A stretch of DNA of 60,000 nt from Hydractinia symbiolongicarpus. Taxonomy: Eukaryota > Cnidaria > Hydrozoa > Anthoathecata > Hydractiniidae. Shown piece after piece: positions 43,658 through 58,200 of the stretch (positions are counted from its first letter, which is position 1; the number at the start of each line of letters is the position of its first letter). The stretch is from positions 15,671,001 to 15,731,000 of the forward strand of contig NC_079888.1 in the NCBI RefSeq assembly GCF_029227915.1. The letters run 5' to 3'. The notes beneath the pieces were generated by a model, which was given only the letters and a program-made list of their open reading frames with translations, did not search any database and was not told where the DNA came from. Made by a program: the position numbers and the translations under genes.

Positions 43658-44585
43658 TTAAGGAATGGTCGGTCTCGATCAATGAGCAGTCCCTCCTTTT
43701 GCGTGACTTAAAATTTTTAGACTCATATGTTAGAATATTAAAATTCTCAAGGATGGTGGAAAGCACGAAGGAGAGTCCAAAATATGTTGTAATACAGCAG
43801 TAGGTTGTGAAACCTTAACTTTCTTACCAGTGAGTGGCGAAACTCCCATGTTTTAGGACATGCGAATCTTAAAATGGCGAATAGACTTGCCATAATAAGT
43901 GACCCTGCAGTCACTACACATAAACTTATAAACAAGTCCGGAGCATAGAAGTTCCGGATTACGATCTTTGGATGAGAAATAATTACTCAGGCTCATATTA
44001 GAGGTAAATACTACTCTCAGTCTACAATGAGGTAAAAACGAACTAAATAGTTTTGATAATCTGGTCCGCATTTGTCTTTATACAGGCCCTAAAAATGGTA
44101 GTTAAATACACACCACTTTTTTAGGAACAATGGTAACCCTTTCCAGCATTGAAATATGTTGTTGAGAAAGTTACGTATGCAGAAATAAACAACATTATCA
44201 GGGTAGTAATTTTTCCTAAAAATGTCTTTAAGTTTGTCCACTTCGACATGAAATAATTTATAACAAAAAGCCCGAAGGCTTGAAGATTTCTGCAATCAGC
44301 AGACAGTATGGGATTAAAATATGTCATATAGTGTGATTCTCAGAAAACAAAAACGCGATGCATGTTATCTGCAACCAAAGTTTAACAAGTTTAAAAAAAA
44401 TGTAAGCCCAGCGTAAATATCTTTTGTTCTGAGGTATATAAGACCGCAACCTCAAAATTTAAGAACATGTTAAGATTATTATAAGGTTTTGTGGAGCATG
44501 ACTACAATTTTTTTAATAAAAATATTAAAAAAATATAACAAATCCAAGTGCTACACTCTGTAGCAATTATCAACGAATTACAGTA

Positions 44586-44733
44586 ATACCGTAAATTACA
44601 GAATAACCGCCCCCCCCCCCTGCTAAATAAGCACTACTTCTAATTGACCGCCCTGCCAATTAAGCGCCTTTTTTAATGGCCGAAACTAAATAAGGTCACT
44701 GCTCGGGCGCTTATTCGTCATTTACGGTAAATT
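44586..44733. mobile_element. Small MITE, TIR TACCGTAAAT
   Basis: Left TACCGTAAATTACAGAATAA and inverted right TACCGTAAATGACGAATAAG, continuing into CGCCC. About 148 bp, no ORF. Confidence 0.6.
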
Positions 44734-46744
44734 AAGAACATCCCAAGAATATTTATAGGTTAAAAACATGGCAAGGCTTTCTTCCATTTTCATGTTCTTA
44801 TAGAAAAAGAATGTCTATATATAAATAAAAAATTCTCTAAAAAATATAAAAGTTTTAACTCCATGTATTTGAAATTGATCTAGAAAATTTTGGACATTTT
44901 ATGATATATACAAATCCTTTTATGTAAAATTGAACTTCTGAACAAGTTCATTAATGTTTCAGTATTTAGCCGTTACTCTTGGTGACGTTGGATATTTTGG
45001 CTGATCTAAAAAAAGAAAAACCATTCAAAAAATAAGGAACAATAATACAATTGTAGCACAAGCTGAGTTACTCAAGGTTACTATTTAATCATATTTAGGC
45101 CTCATTTATCCATGCATTTTTAAAACCATCAGGACAGAAAACGTATATACAAGATGGGTAAAGTATATATATATCATTTTATTCACAGTATTCACAACAC
45201 ATTTCAGAAAAATGCAAAAATTTGTACAACATTGATAAAACGCAATTTACCTAAAATATCACCAGAAAGACAAAAAAACATATTTTCTTCTAAGTTTAAA
45301 CCTGCTTTCATTTTAATGGGGTCAGGTTTTTCATAAGAACGTCTTAATTTCAACAAATGCGTATGTTCTTACTTTTTACGCTCTTTCAACCTCAAGCGTT
45401 CTTTAATTGTATTATATAGCAATTGTAGACTCATTATTTTGTTCTTATAGTCTATGAAGGTATTCAAAAATCAGCCTTTCTAATCCAATTTATTTCTTGT
45501 TGGCAAAAAATACCAACATGAACTACTATTTGCCTGCTCAAAGTTGGAAAACTTCTGTTTCATGTGGGCAATTTATGTTTTGTTTGTGATCGTATTGTGA
45601 TCGAAATTTATAAGAAATAAAAACCATGTCAGCGATACATGACAACGTAAATCGAGACTTTTTGTCAACACCTGGGTATTCACCTTGGCCAATTGCAGGC
45701 TTTTCAGGAAAATTTTAATACGTTTGTGGCAAAAAGCATGCCTCAAGTATTTTAGGTGTGCTTTTGGGTGTGTGCACTGGTTAACTTTGGTGTGTGTGTG
45801 TGGAGGTGTGCACGTGCTATTACATGCTTCTCCTGGAGAGGCCTGCAATTGCAGTGTCGACGTGAATTATAAAGTCTGGTCTGGATTTTATCAGTTTAGG
45901 GAAAAACATATATGCCCCAGTTAAAATATAGATGTAAAAAATGATTATAATATAGTATATAAGTAAGCAATACACAAATCTTGGAAATAAAGTTTGAAAT
46001 AAAATAGTCTATGGCTTTCGCCTGCATATTTTAGCCTGTCAATTTGCGTTTGGGGTCTGGAAATATAAACACCATCATGTCACGATGAAACATGTCTAGC
46101 TAGCTAGCTATATACTATATGATGGAGTTAACTGTAGCTGGGGACAAGTGATTTTACAAAAGCCTGAAAAAACATTTTGTGAATGCTTTAGGGAATTTAC
46201 CAAGCAAGTTCGACAAAGTGCCCAAGCTTTCAGATGAAAAATCTTAAAGTTACCGAAATAGATAATTAAAACCCTTGTAAAACTAAAGAAAAAGGGGTAC
46301 CTAAGTCCATTTGGCTACCTCTTAAGAAAAACTTTGCTCTTCTGGTAGCTAGCTCTAACTATTCTAGCTAGCTTGGTGACTACACAAAGACATATGCAGG
46401 TCAGCTAAAGAACACAACACCAACCAGCTAATCGAAATACAATAATTCTTACCTTATATCAAGTATACTATAATATAAACTACTCTGGAATTCCCATTAG
46501 CAACCCAACCCTAAAGGAAAAACCCAACAAGCACAGCCAAAGGACGATCTCCATACAACCAGAATTCAAAATGCATTAGTAAGAAATTCGTTATTATTTT
46601 TAGAAATCCAAACGTCTAAAAAATACAGTTTCTCATCTGTCACTACTTCATAAGTAAAATAAATATACCTTTGGCAAGAATTCCAATATTCAAGAAAAGG
46701 TTGGATATCTTCTTTGGAATTAATCAAAACAAAACAAAAAAAAC

Positions 46745-47081
46745 TATACTGCTGCAGTACAACATATTTTGGACTTTCCTTCGTGCCCTCCACCATCTTT
46801 GGGGTATTTTAATATTCAATGCGTGAGTCTAATAATTTAAAAGTCACGCTGAAGGAGAGTCTGCTCATTGAGCGAGACCGACCATTCCTTAATAGGTCGG
46901 TATGCCTATTGAGCTATTTTGATACGAGTCATTAATTTTATTATTACTTTTTATTTTATAACGCGATGATTTTGTTAAAATATTGGTTGTGTGATCATGC
47001 TCGCACGAAGCGGGCGAAATCTGACATGAACTTGTCTCAACAATAAGTCGTTTTATGCTGAAACAATGATTTAAATTTCAT
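46745..47081 (+). repeat. Inverted copy of the Penelope-like 3' region
   Basis: Reverse complement of 42,724-42,910 plus 43,658-43,800, without the MITE that interrupts the left copy. It faces the main copy 5' to 5', as in the element at 23,610-26,935. Confidence 0.8.
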
Positions 47082-48733
47082 TCAAATGATGCAACAATTT
47101 TTAATTAATTTCTACTTTTTTATCTCCTTGATTAAATGAACAAAGATAAAGTAGAGCATCTCCAAATTATGCACAAAATTTTTTTTTTCGTAATTACTTT
47201 TTTTCGCTAGCCCGCGAAATTAAATCCACACGAAATAAAAAATTTCGGTCGACCGAAAATTAAATCCAGGGGAAATTTTATGCATTAAGATAGCTTCTGT
47301 GAAATGTCACAACTAAAGTTTTAGATTTTCATTATTAGCTCCCCATGTTTCGAATTAAATTTCAACAAAACGTATGATATACATAAACAACCTCGCGAAT
47401 AAAGTTTACAAAAAGCTGTGATTTCTGTTACGAAGTTAGACACGACATATTTTGCTATTCGAATAGGCAATAATATTTGTTATGCAGTACGCAGTTATTT
47501 TTCAAAATTGATTTGTGAGATCTTCTTGAACGGAAAATTCCTCGAAATTTCAATTTTCGTTAGATCAGTCTGGAGTAAACTGACTGACAGGAAGAAGAAA
47601 GACCACAAGCTACTTAAAATTTTCAAAATTCTGTATTTCATTAAACCCCCCTCCTCCCTCCCCCCCAAAAAAAATATTTATACAGTGTCGAACTGTGTCG
47701 AAAACAAATACCAATTTTAGCCTGAAACATCATTTAGATGGCTTCTAAGTACTTAGAGAGTTTAGGTACGAAGTTTAAATCTGTGACGTTGCAATTGACC
47801 ATTTCGTTAGTTAGTTAGTTACGAGTTGGAAACACATCCTCACAGGCGAGGTAGATAAAAAAAAGTAAAAATAGTTACCAAGATGAGATTCGAACACACG
47901 ACTACTCCCGTGTCGGTGCTCAGAGAGGCAAAAATTTCCATTCTTGTAGGACACATTTGCGTTTTAATACAAGCTCACGAGCTTGTAACAAGCTCACGAG
48001 CTTGTAAAAATCTCGCAATGCTGGCTCGCAATAATAGGCATAAAAAATGATGACAAAGATTGGCTTAAACGTGGTCAAACCACGGATCAACAAAAACATT
48101 CTCGCGCAAAATTTAATCAGAATCAACATGTGGGATATTACATTGTCACGCTGGGCATGAACATGACAACAACAACAAAAAGATGAAATCTTACCAACAA
48201 ATTTGCAGTTTACAATAAAGAAATACAAATGCAACATTTATTCCCCAAATTCGAAAAACTATAAATACAAAATAATCAGAATGTGTGTATAAAAAAAATG
48301 CACTTTCTATCATTTTAGCAACTACGCTAACTTCAAAACAACAGTCAAAAATATTTCCATTATCATGAATGAGACAATTTTGACTTTTCCGTTTACATGG
48401 TTCTAATAAAAAAACACAAAGCACATACAAAAATAAATGAAAAATCTAAAACAAAATCCAAGTACAAGGTCCAAAATCTTTAAAATCGCACATGCTTTTA
48501 TCATTATGGATAAATAGGTTAATAAATAAACAGTCTTAACAATGAGTAAACGCAATCGGTACCGGTCTTTATGATTCCCAATTATTCATAATAGCTGCAT
48601 TCTAGCATATAAAATCTAATAAAAAAACATGTTTTTTTTAATGTTGAGCAGGGAGTACAGCACGCATGCGCACTTAAAGATGACTGGCAGAAGTGGAATC
48701 AAGATGCAGTTATGTTTTTTATATCTTCTTAGA
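47082..48733. other. Stretch without gene; right MITE end and a tandem palindrome
   Basis: 47,195-47,290 is the right end of the split MITE. ACAAGCTCACGAGCTTGT, itself a palindrome, occurs twice in tandem at about 47,969-48,007. Other ORFs show no motif. Confidence 0.5.
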
Positions 48734-49049
48734 AATAAAAATAAGTACGAGAAGTTTGAACCCACAAGGGGAGGAGTGCATTTGTGCTCCGCGCACTGGC
48801 ATTACCCTTACCAACGGTATATAATTTAAATACCCTCGGGTTTGCCGTTATGTGTTATATGTTTTGTTAAGTATTGTTTTATACGTCCTCTGTGTATTAT
48901 GTAGTTGTTGAAAATTATATTTAAAAAACTTGTAAGGTAATTGTAACAATTTACGTTGATAATGTCTTGTAGTAACAAGACGAAATATCCGTTAAAATAA
49001 AATAAAAACAATGTCATCATCAATCAAACTTCTCGTATTTATTTTTATT
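48734..49049. mobile_element. Short Penelope-tail-like segment between 26-bp inverted repeats
   Basis: AAATAAAAATAAGTACGAGA at 48,734 recurs inverted at 49,024-49,049. Between them lies a hammerhead-like tail (48,956-48,990). No coding region is recognisable. Confidence 0.45.
48956..48990 (+). ncRNA. Hammerhead-like motif, third instance
   Basis: GTTGATAAT, then a perfect 7-bp stem GTCTTGT-AGTA-ACAAGAC, then GAAATATC. Order and spacing are those of Penelope-associated hammerheads; the first core is degenerate (TTGATAA). Confidence 0.4.
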
Positions 49050-49196
49050 GTGAAGTCATATGCCCGAATTAATATATCTTCTTATGAACATTAAACTCAG
49101 AGAAAGTCCTGTTATGTGCTCCTGAGAAATACCAAAAAAAGGTAAGTTTTTGAAGAGCTCTTTAGTTATTTAAAGAAATTAAAATCGTGTTACCTT

Positions 49197-49280
49197 TTAA
49201 ATTTCATCATCGTCGTCGTCGGAGTATCCTTTCATTGAATCCAAGTTAATTGTTTCGAACTCGGAGAATTTATTTTTGTT
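49197..49280 (-). CDS. ELAPOR-like exon t (last)
   Basis: NKFSEFETINLDSMKGYSDD to TAA 49197-49199; corresponds to the human FDSVPLKTS end, with an acidic tail. Confidence 0.85.
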   Translation of the reverse strand, partial: NKNKFSEFETINLDSMKGYSDDDDDEI

Positions 49281-52200
49281 CTAAAGATAAAGAAAATATT
49301 TCTCCAACATTTTCTACTTGATCAAACTCCATATCAGCTGATCCGTGAAATTAAGTCCAACATATTTTTCCAAGGACTGACAATGACTTTATGCTTTCTT
49401 TAGAGGATCAAATTTTCTTTTCCAAGGACGGAATATCACATTATGCATTTTTACAGGATCAAATTTAGCTGATCTGTAAAATTAAGCCCGACATTCTTTT
49501 CCCAAGGACATTATGATAATAAACTAATATTTTTTTTACCTTTCCCAAACCTTTGATACGATCCATAATCCTATTACTGCCTTTTCCACGCGAAAGAATA
49601 ACCTAATAAAGATATCAATCATTCAAATATATATCATAAACGTACAATTTAGGTTAAACTAAATACTTGAAACGACACAAGAAAACATGATTTTATGCAT
49701 CATTAACCCTTGGATGAAAAACGGAAACGTACGGAAACGATTAAAACAGCACCACATTTGGAGTGTCATAGCGGATGAGGAGTAGTATATATGCGTGCTT
49801 CCCATGTCTTCAAAAGAGGATTAATTGGGAAGAAGCAAATATAAACCATCTAGGTTCTATCCTGATAAACATCAGTGAAAACTCAAATTTTGGAAAGCTG
49901 ATTATTTTTTGCCAGAGTGTTTTCAACAACAGCCGAGCAGTAAAGAAGATCTATCAATACTAAGAAAAATCCTACTTCTTCATCTTCTTCACCATCTTCA
50001 AGAGCACATTTTTCGGATGCCGGTAATTCACCGTCCTTCATTTGACTTGCGTCAATTAGGCGGTGATACTGATAATTCAACCTAAAAAGGGAGTGAAGAA
50101 TTTCTAGGGACACAAACAATCACACCACACCCCTCCCCTTTGTTTTGCAAATAAAAAAAACAAAGCGAAAAGACCTACGATAAATCAGGCTAACAAAATT
50201 ACTTCAGGGCTTTGTGAATTAATCTCTAGATAGCCCATTCACAGCTAGGGTTCTTACACAAATTTTGAGTTATATTGTGCGGTGAATGTAAGTCAAGTTT
50301 TTAAGCAAAACCGCTATGAAAATACTGAAAGGTTTCCTCCTCAAAAAAAACATTTACTACTTTAGATACAAGTGCTGTATCCTATTTAATGTTTTGAAGT
50401 CGTTATAATTTCGTTGTGCTGTACATGCATGCAACCGTTCTATTTTTGTTTATACTTAAACAGTTTCAATGGAAATATGAATAAAACGACCTTGACGGGT
50501 GGATTTTAATAGTTTCTTGAAAACAAGCCTATTGTAGTACGAACGATCATGAAGAAAACATGACTTGATAAAGCTGCGTGACAAAATATTTAATTTTTCG
50601 GTCTGAACAAGGTATAAGAGGCATTATCGTAATTGTTCCCAAGATATGGCTGTTAAAATATAACGAAGCTACATCCTACCTCCTGTTGCGATAACAGAGA
50701 AATATAACAATCGCAGCGAGTAGCAAAGCGCCAAGCATGAAACCCATTATCACCACCTAAATAATTGTATTAACAGACTTTAAATGGAACTTTAATGTAA
50801 TTAACAAGATTGACGGATTCAAAATAAAATATTCAAGTTAATTTCGCAGCTGTTTCGGATGTTGATTTGGTAATTGTAACATGTTAAAAGATGCACGCTA
50901 ACTTGCATTCAAAAAAGTTTGGAATAAAAAGGAAAACAACACATTTTTACTGTTTTAATAAAGATAAATGAAAGAGAAAGCACGTTTGAACCGAATTTTG
51001 TTTGGCTAATTGGACGTAGGCAGGTAAAGAATCTCATTAAAATAATCTAAGATGTAAATATAACCTTTAAGTCAAGTATACTCTTTTCAAAGATTGAACA
51101 TTCCAACACTTTGTCTTCCGGCTTAATACCTCCTGTGCAGACACTAAAAAAGACAGAACAAAAGTGACAACTTCATCGAAACATAAAAACGGATAGCCTA
51201 CTCCTGATATATGTTTTAAGGGATTTGATAAATGGCTAAAAACTATTACAGTGAAGCCGCTTTGGGTTCAATGTGCTAATTATCCGTAACTCGTCAATTT
51301 CGAATCTCAAACCAGTCTATTTCAAATTTGAAATAGATCGGGTTGTAATTGTCCGGTTTTATTTTACTTCATGATTTGTTTTGTTATCATAAAAAAAGCC
51401 CGCGGTTTTTTTAGTACAAAACTAATTGTCAATTTCATTTTATTGTTTAGAACCTTAAGTTTTATTTTGATTGGCTTACATTTTAAACATTAAAAAAAAA
51501 ACATCTCGTGTTGTTTATAATTTTGACACCAATATTTTATCGTAAAAATGGAAGAAAGTGAACTAACAAAACTATTTATATTTTTATACAAGTTGTGTTT
51601 TTATTTAATCCGAAGTTGAGTTCTTTATTAACAAAGTATTTTATCATAAGTAATTTCTTCTTTTTTTCTTCGCCCTTTGGATCATTTTATGCTTGACGAT
51701 AAAAAATTTCATAAATTTGTAATTTTCCTCACAACTAGCCCACAGAAAGTCCTTAAAAAATTACTATTCGAATTCTACTGTTTTTAAAAGTATTAAGTCT
51801 TAAGTCTATACAAAAATGTGAATAATGGCAATCAGAATTTTTAAGGGACGAATTGTTTTTTAAACGGAAATAAGGTACTTTAAAGCAGGAGAGACTAAAC
51901 ATTTGACTATATACACATTTAGTATCATTTTCCCACCGAAAGAAATTTCATTTTTAGCTACTCCATATTCAACAACTTAAAGTCAAGTATTTTGTATCTT
52001 AAGTAAAAAAATGTCAATAAGTCACTTACTGAGGTTGTTTCCATAGAAAATGCATTTTTTTATTTCCGTCCTAAAACAACATGTGTAGGTACAAACAAAT
52101 GAAGACATAAAAAAATACATTAAAATGTTAAAAAAAAAATTAATTAAATAAAAAAAATCAGAGCAAAACGCAAGTTTACTTTGTCAGACTGAAAACACAG

Positions 52201-55200
52201 AAGAAACTGTGAAGTCTGTTTAAACTTACCGTACAACCAGTTGTTATGTTTTGAATATCGGAGGCTGTGCATTTGGGACAAGCATGTTTTGATTTCCAGG
52301 TAAACAAAAAACTAAAATAAATTGTCATCGCAAAGTTGTCATTTTTTTTGGTGGTAGCGAGAAAACAGATCGAGTATGTAGACGGTACAGAAGAAAAAAA
52401 GATATAGATAATATACTTAAAGGGGCTACGAAACTGCATTTGGTTTTTGACTTTAGTGACTGACACAAAAGTCGTGCTAATGGCGGTGAAAAAGTTTATG
52501 ATCACCAAAGACAAAAACCAAAATTTTAAATCTTCTTACATATAATATTGGGTATTAAAATTTTAATGAAAGTGACAAAAAAAGTCGCCTACATATATTA
52601 GATATCCATAAGTTTCCCGGCATTGAAATTACCTTGATTTTAACTTCAGTTTTCAAATAAAATAAACTTTAAACTTTTTAAACTAGCTAGTTAGCTATAC
52701 CCTTCGAAATGTTGCATAGAAACGTACAAGTTTATTATACATATGTTGCTTAGAAACCTATCAGTCTATTGCACATAAAGCCAGTCGAAGCAACAACAAT
52801 AATTTTAAATACCTTCTTAAAGTTAGTAACATAGCATTTTTAACAAATACAGCTCCTCGTCTTGCCTCTGTTCCCTCGTCAAAATAAACTTTCGTTTTAC
52901 TAATAATTAAAACATTTTACAGACCGTAACCTATTTTATCGGCAAAGAGGATACAGAAGAAAAAATCTTCTTTTTTTTAGAAAATAAAATTAAAAAAAGT
53001 ATCAAATTCATCATAAAAAATTAATTATTTATAAAAAGGTTGTCTAGACGTCTATCTGGTTCTAATGTGTGTATAATTTTTTTTCACATTGACCTTTTGA
53101 GTGATCCGTTTATTACACATCATTTTTCAGAATGTGCAGGGATTGAGCTTATTGAATCGTTTGGTAGCCCCTTTAAACAAAAAAAACCTTAATGCATCAC
53201 TTCAACATGATAAACGAAATTCTGAAAGTTCTATTTGTCTTACTTGCAGCCATCGCATGTTTCTGTTGAGCAATTCATTTTTTTGTCTCCGATATCCAGA
53301 ACACCCTGAAAGAAACAAGCCATACATTAAATACTACAGGAATGACTGCACTGTTTGTGGCGCAGAAAGATCTTTTTAGCAATATATTTCTATCAAATAA
53401 CATTTTAATCCTGTCACCATAAATTATACCTTTCCGTCTGCAATAGGATCACATACTAAGCGAATTATCGTGAATGTACCGTTCATACAACGGTGTGTTG
53501 TACGTCTAAAATAACATTATAACTTTAGAAACCTTCGTACTCATTGAAATTCAACTAAGGAAACTTATAGACACGAACTTACTCTGGCGATGCGAACGTC
53601 ACAAGTATTTCGTGTGTTTTAGAGGCTTCCAACAAATCTAAACATACGATTTACACCTCAAAGTATTGAACAGCAATGACAGGGACATGAATCGATCCAT
53701 ACAAACAGGTTCTAATATTCGAGATTTAAAAACTGCAGTAAAACCTCAAAAGTTAGGTTGCATGTGTATAAACGCTTAACATCACAGAATGTGTAAGGTT
53801 TGCAACAAAATTTGTCCATGTTTGCACGAGAGAATAACATATAATTGCCTGCCAAACTTTGGTGGTCGACAAAAACTCAGAGGGTGTGTATATTAAAAGA
53901 CGAACTCGTCAAAGTTTCTAAGGTGGCTTTCTAAGATAGTATTAAGTAAGAAAGTCATCCTGAAACATCTCATAGACATTGTCTGCTTTGTTGTTTTTCT
54001 CGAAAATAAATACATTTGAAACACAATTTCCGCATAAATCACACACATACACTAAACAACAACAACAAATAGTTAAGAATTACCCTTTTTGGTGTGGTTG
54101 GTGGTATCGCGAACCAACTTAACAGATTCCAATCTTTTTCCAACACTAGCAAAAAAAATAAAAATAAAAGTGTCTGCATATGAAAGTAAAAAGGATAAAT
54201 CACTTTGCATAGAAAATCTACCATGGTTGATTGGACAGCACAAACCAACACACACACCAATTCGAAAGATACCTAGCCATTTTCCATGTGGAAAATATTT
54301 TCTAGCAACGTTAAATGTTACTTATTGCTGTATGCATTGACAGCTGAAGTTGGTTGACACTAATCGAAACTCGATGGGCGGGTATAAATTGTGATAAGAC
54401 TGACCACATTTACTTGCAGCCGGTATAGTAACAATGCCGGAAAAAGGGATGTTGCAGTTTTAACATGCTTTTTAGACATGCTGCTACGTGCAAATTAACA
54501 GACTTATATTGAAATGTTTACTTACTTACACTTCAGGTGTATCATAGTAAACTTACATCATAGATTGAGCAGTAAGGACAGTATCTCCATCTGGTATCAT
54601 CGTACTTCTGCAGACAGCTCCTCTTACCGACAATTTTTTTTTACCCTGCACAAAAAAAAGTTTGTTGTACATATCCATAATAGAAAAAAGTCAAACAAGA
54701 CATCATTCATGCAGAAACGCAAGCGTTTTAAATGCAACCTGAAAGAGCGTATCCGTTGTTAGTTCTAATTTCATCATTTTCTTTCAGTTTTAAACATAGC
54801 AAATTATTTCATAGACCACAAAGTGGTATACTTTTTATTCCCCTAAGGTGGTTAATATATAAAGACTAAGATTGAGAAAATGTTGTCGAGTTACAAAACA
54901 GTCAGTGCATAGTAATTCCTTTATGTTGAAATAATTTTTTTAAAAAAACAATAACACATTCTACATTCTACATAATTATCATAATTATTTAAAAATGTTG
55001 CAGTACTACGAACGCTAACCTTTTGAGTGGAGTTGTTATCTCTGTTGGAGTGGTCATGACACACACTGTCAAAAACGCCTTCCCCACAGAAACTGATGTT
55101 GTAGGCATGATAGTACCCATATCCAAGCGAAGTGAATCGTTTTCCAGCATTTACTACATGGAATCTAGAACAAATTACAACATCATTCATTTTTTCTTAA

Positions 55201-58200
55201 CGGGGGGCTCTTTCTTTCCTTTAACTGGAAGTATGTTACATTACTTCCAGAGATACGTGAAGCGTTCCTCTAACTTTCTTGTCCACCACAGGGACCTGTT
55301 TGGAGTCAATAGATGGCACCAAATTTGCTCACAAAATTGCATTTAAAGTGCTCGCAATAGGAACTCGCACCGGAAACCTTATAATTACAAGTCAAATGTG
55401 CTACACTACACCGTCTCCAAATACATACACTCAATGTATCTAAAGATTTTACAGTTTGTTTTAGAGCATATACTTGGGTTGGTGGTTAAGCTTAGATAAA
55501 AGAAGGATAGTGTAAAAGACATTTTTCCCACTTACCCAGACAGTTCTGTAAAGTTGTACTCTCTTCCATCCAAATTCATGTTGCAATCAGAATAACATGA
55601 AGTAGCTTTGGGTGAACTATGAGGAATAGTATGACATAAATGACCAGTGTATTAGCAGTAAGCTCAGTGAGCTGAGACAATAAAACAGTATATTATGTCA
55701 TGTTACGTTCATATGAAATATAACAAGTTGCTCCATATGTGACTATTAAGACATGACAAAAAAAATCTTTGATTTTAATATGGTAATATGGTACAGTCAT
55801 ACTTCGAACTATAATTCGACTGTTTGCTTTCAGGCGCCTCGCTATTTGTGATCTTTGGGAAAAGCACAATATCAATGGCGTCAAATTAACGCATTCTTGA
55901 CCACAAAAAGGCAAATAATCAAGGCACTAATATAAAAAATTGGCAACGTATTAACGGTAAAGAAACGTGGTTTATAAACAAAACATGTCCAAAAAACTAG
56001 AAGAAATGGAAGAAAATACAAACGGTACTTATAATGTTAATTAACCTCAGGTCTGAAATTCGTTCGTAGTTTAAATGACAAAAAAAAACGGGAAATAGTA
56101 AAAATGTTTATAAATATAAGCATACAGAAAGTTGTGCTTGGAGGCTACTTCAACACAATTTATATTATTCCCTTACACCAGCTCATTTAATCAGTTTTAA
56201 ACCTTGATTCCAACAGACTCTTGTTTGGCATACTCATAATATCATTGTCTAAAGCAGAATCTACATTAGGCGAAAACAAGAGCATGCAACTTTTTTTGTG
56301 GACAAAAAAAACTGGCTTGAGTAATTTAGATTTTTTCTTCGGATACCACTATCTTTTTTCCAAAAGGTTTTTCTATTTTTGTGCTCTGAAAACTGGTGTT
56401 TAGGGCAATAAATAATGACTTAACGAAAAATGTGTAACGGTATGACTTTTGAAGCTTCTAATCTTTTTTGTTTCGTTCAAGATAAGCCAGTTTGGAATGT
56501 GTTCTCAACGATGTAATTGACAATTCAGAATAAAATAGGAAAATATTTCATTTTTCGCTCACTTCAAAAAAATATCTCGGAATGCATCATGATAAACACA
56601 ACACAAACACATCTAGTTCTTACCTATGTGTATTCTTTGGGCACTGCGCACATGCTGATCGACCCTCCGGATTGTCAACTTTCTTCAAATAAGTTCCTGC
56701 AATAAAATTTCTCACTAAATTAGCTGTATACAAAAAAAATTAACAAGTTCTATTTCAATGTATTTGAATATGCTTATTCACACATAAGGTAAGTATCGCC
56801 AGAATTATCAACAGTAGATGAGTATATTTTTTTACATTTTACCTCACAACCTTTTATATTAGACATCACTAGATGAATAGCATTAAAACACCAAGCACAT
56901 CCCACAGATTTCACACAAAAATACGGGAATAGGTTTAACGCATAAAAAACTTTTAAATAAACACGAAATAAAACAACCCAACCTGCAGGGCAGTCTACGC
57001 ATTTAGAATTTTCAATGTATTGTCCAGCCTCACACTTTATGCAGCCTCTACAAGAAAATTCTCACAGTGAATTCGGAATACAGTGAAAGCTATTTAAAAG
57101 TAAAAGATTTCAAAGCAGGTAATTTCACAACAGTGCAATTAAAGGATATTCCCAGCTGTAACCAGCAGATTCTCCTCTTGACAACAACCGCCCACCACTT
57201 GTCATCACAATTACCACCACTACTATCTCTACCACCAACAAATAGACTGTAGGGAGGAGGGTATTAATAGGTCTTTTTCTGGTGTCAGTAAATTTACAAA
57301 GAAGATAACTTGGGCAAGGAAAAAAAGGCATGTATGAAAATATTACCCTTCAGAACTTGTGTCACATTTTTCGCATTTTTGAGCTCCTCCATTAAATGCA
57401 TTGGTAACTTCAATTTCGTAAATTTTGACTCTATAAAAACGAAAGACACATAATTTAGCTTTAGATACTGATTATTGCATAAAAATCAAAAAGTAGACTT
57501 ACTCAGCTTCTCGATGACGAAACGTCTGTCTGTATTCATCATATTTTTTTTCAAAAATAATACGATAACGCGTTCCTTCAGATGAAAATCTTGTGTGTCT
57601 GCAAAAGAGAAAAGGAAGTACTCACAGCATACCTGATTCCCAACAACATTCCACCCTGAACATTTCACTTCGACTTTCTTTCTTGTTTTTGCATTCGAAA
57701 ACATTTTATAATTTCAGTATTCATAGAAAGTTAAATTATTTCGCTAAACGTTTATCTCAAGAAAAATCTTCTTATTTCATCAATTTAAACACTGAGCTAA
57801 GAAGATATTTGTAATTGCATTTATGTATGAACTACACGCTTTCTTCTGAAAAAGAAACGATTCTTAGCACTATATGTTTATGAAGTAATTGAAAACGTGT
57901 AACGGTAATTAAATAAGGCAACACGTTTGAGTCTGACCTTTTATTCGTTTAGATGCGCAGTTGGAAGAACAAAAAGCTTGATAATAATAATAAGCATATA
58001 TTCAGCAAGGTAAAATCAGATATCCGTAATTATTCAGTAGAGCTTGTGATATGATAAACAAAGCGAGACTTAACAATTACGATATCCGATTTTACCGCGC
58101 TGAATATCTGTTTTATCATGCACCATTGGAAAGGAATCATTATCTAAGGTGGCTAACCTCTCCATATTTTATTTTGCTTTGTTTTTGGCTTTTTCGTTGT

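Larger units (their letters stand above)
42724..46740 (-). mobile_element. Second Penelope-like retroelement, degraded
   Basis: On the minus strand: an RT thumb-like piece at 46,710-46,566 (FTYEVVTDEKLYFLDVWISK, as in Penelope RTs), a long non-coding middle, a GIY-YIG piece at 44,071-43,853 (YKFMCSDC, TYYGKSIRHFKIR) and a 3' region down to 42,724. Most of the RT is missing. It contains two smaller MITEs. Confidence 0.7.

Noticed and set aside
47870-47931. tRNA-derived SINE on the minus strand
   Set aside because: GTTCGAATC is present, but the T stem does not pair and no box A or tail was found.
54039-54340. Overlapping ORFs on both strands near 54.1 kb
   Set aside because: Shadows of ELAPOR-like exon k and its introns.
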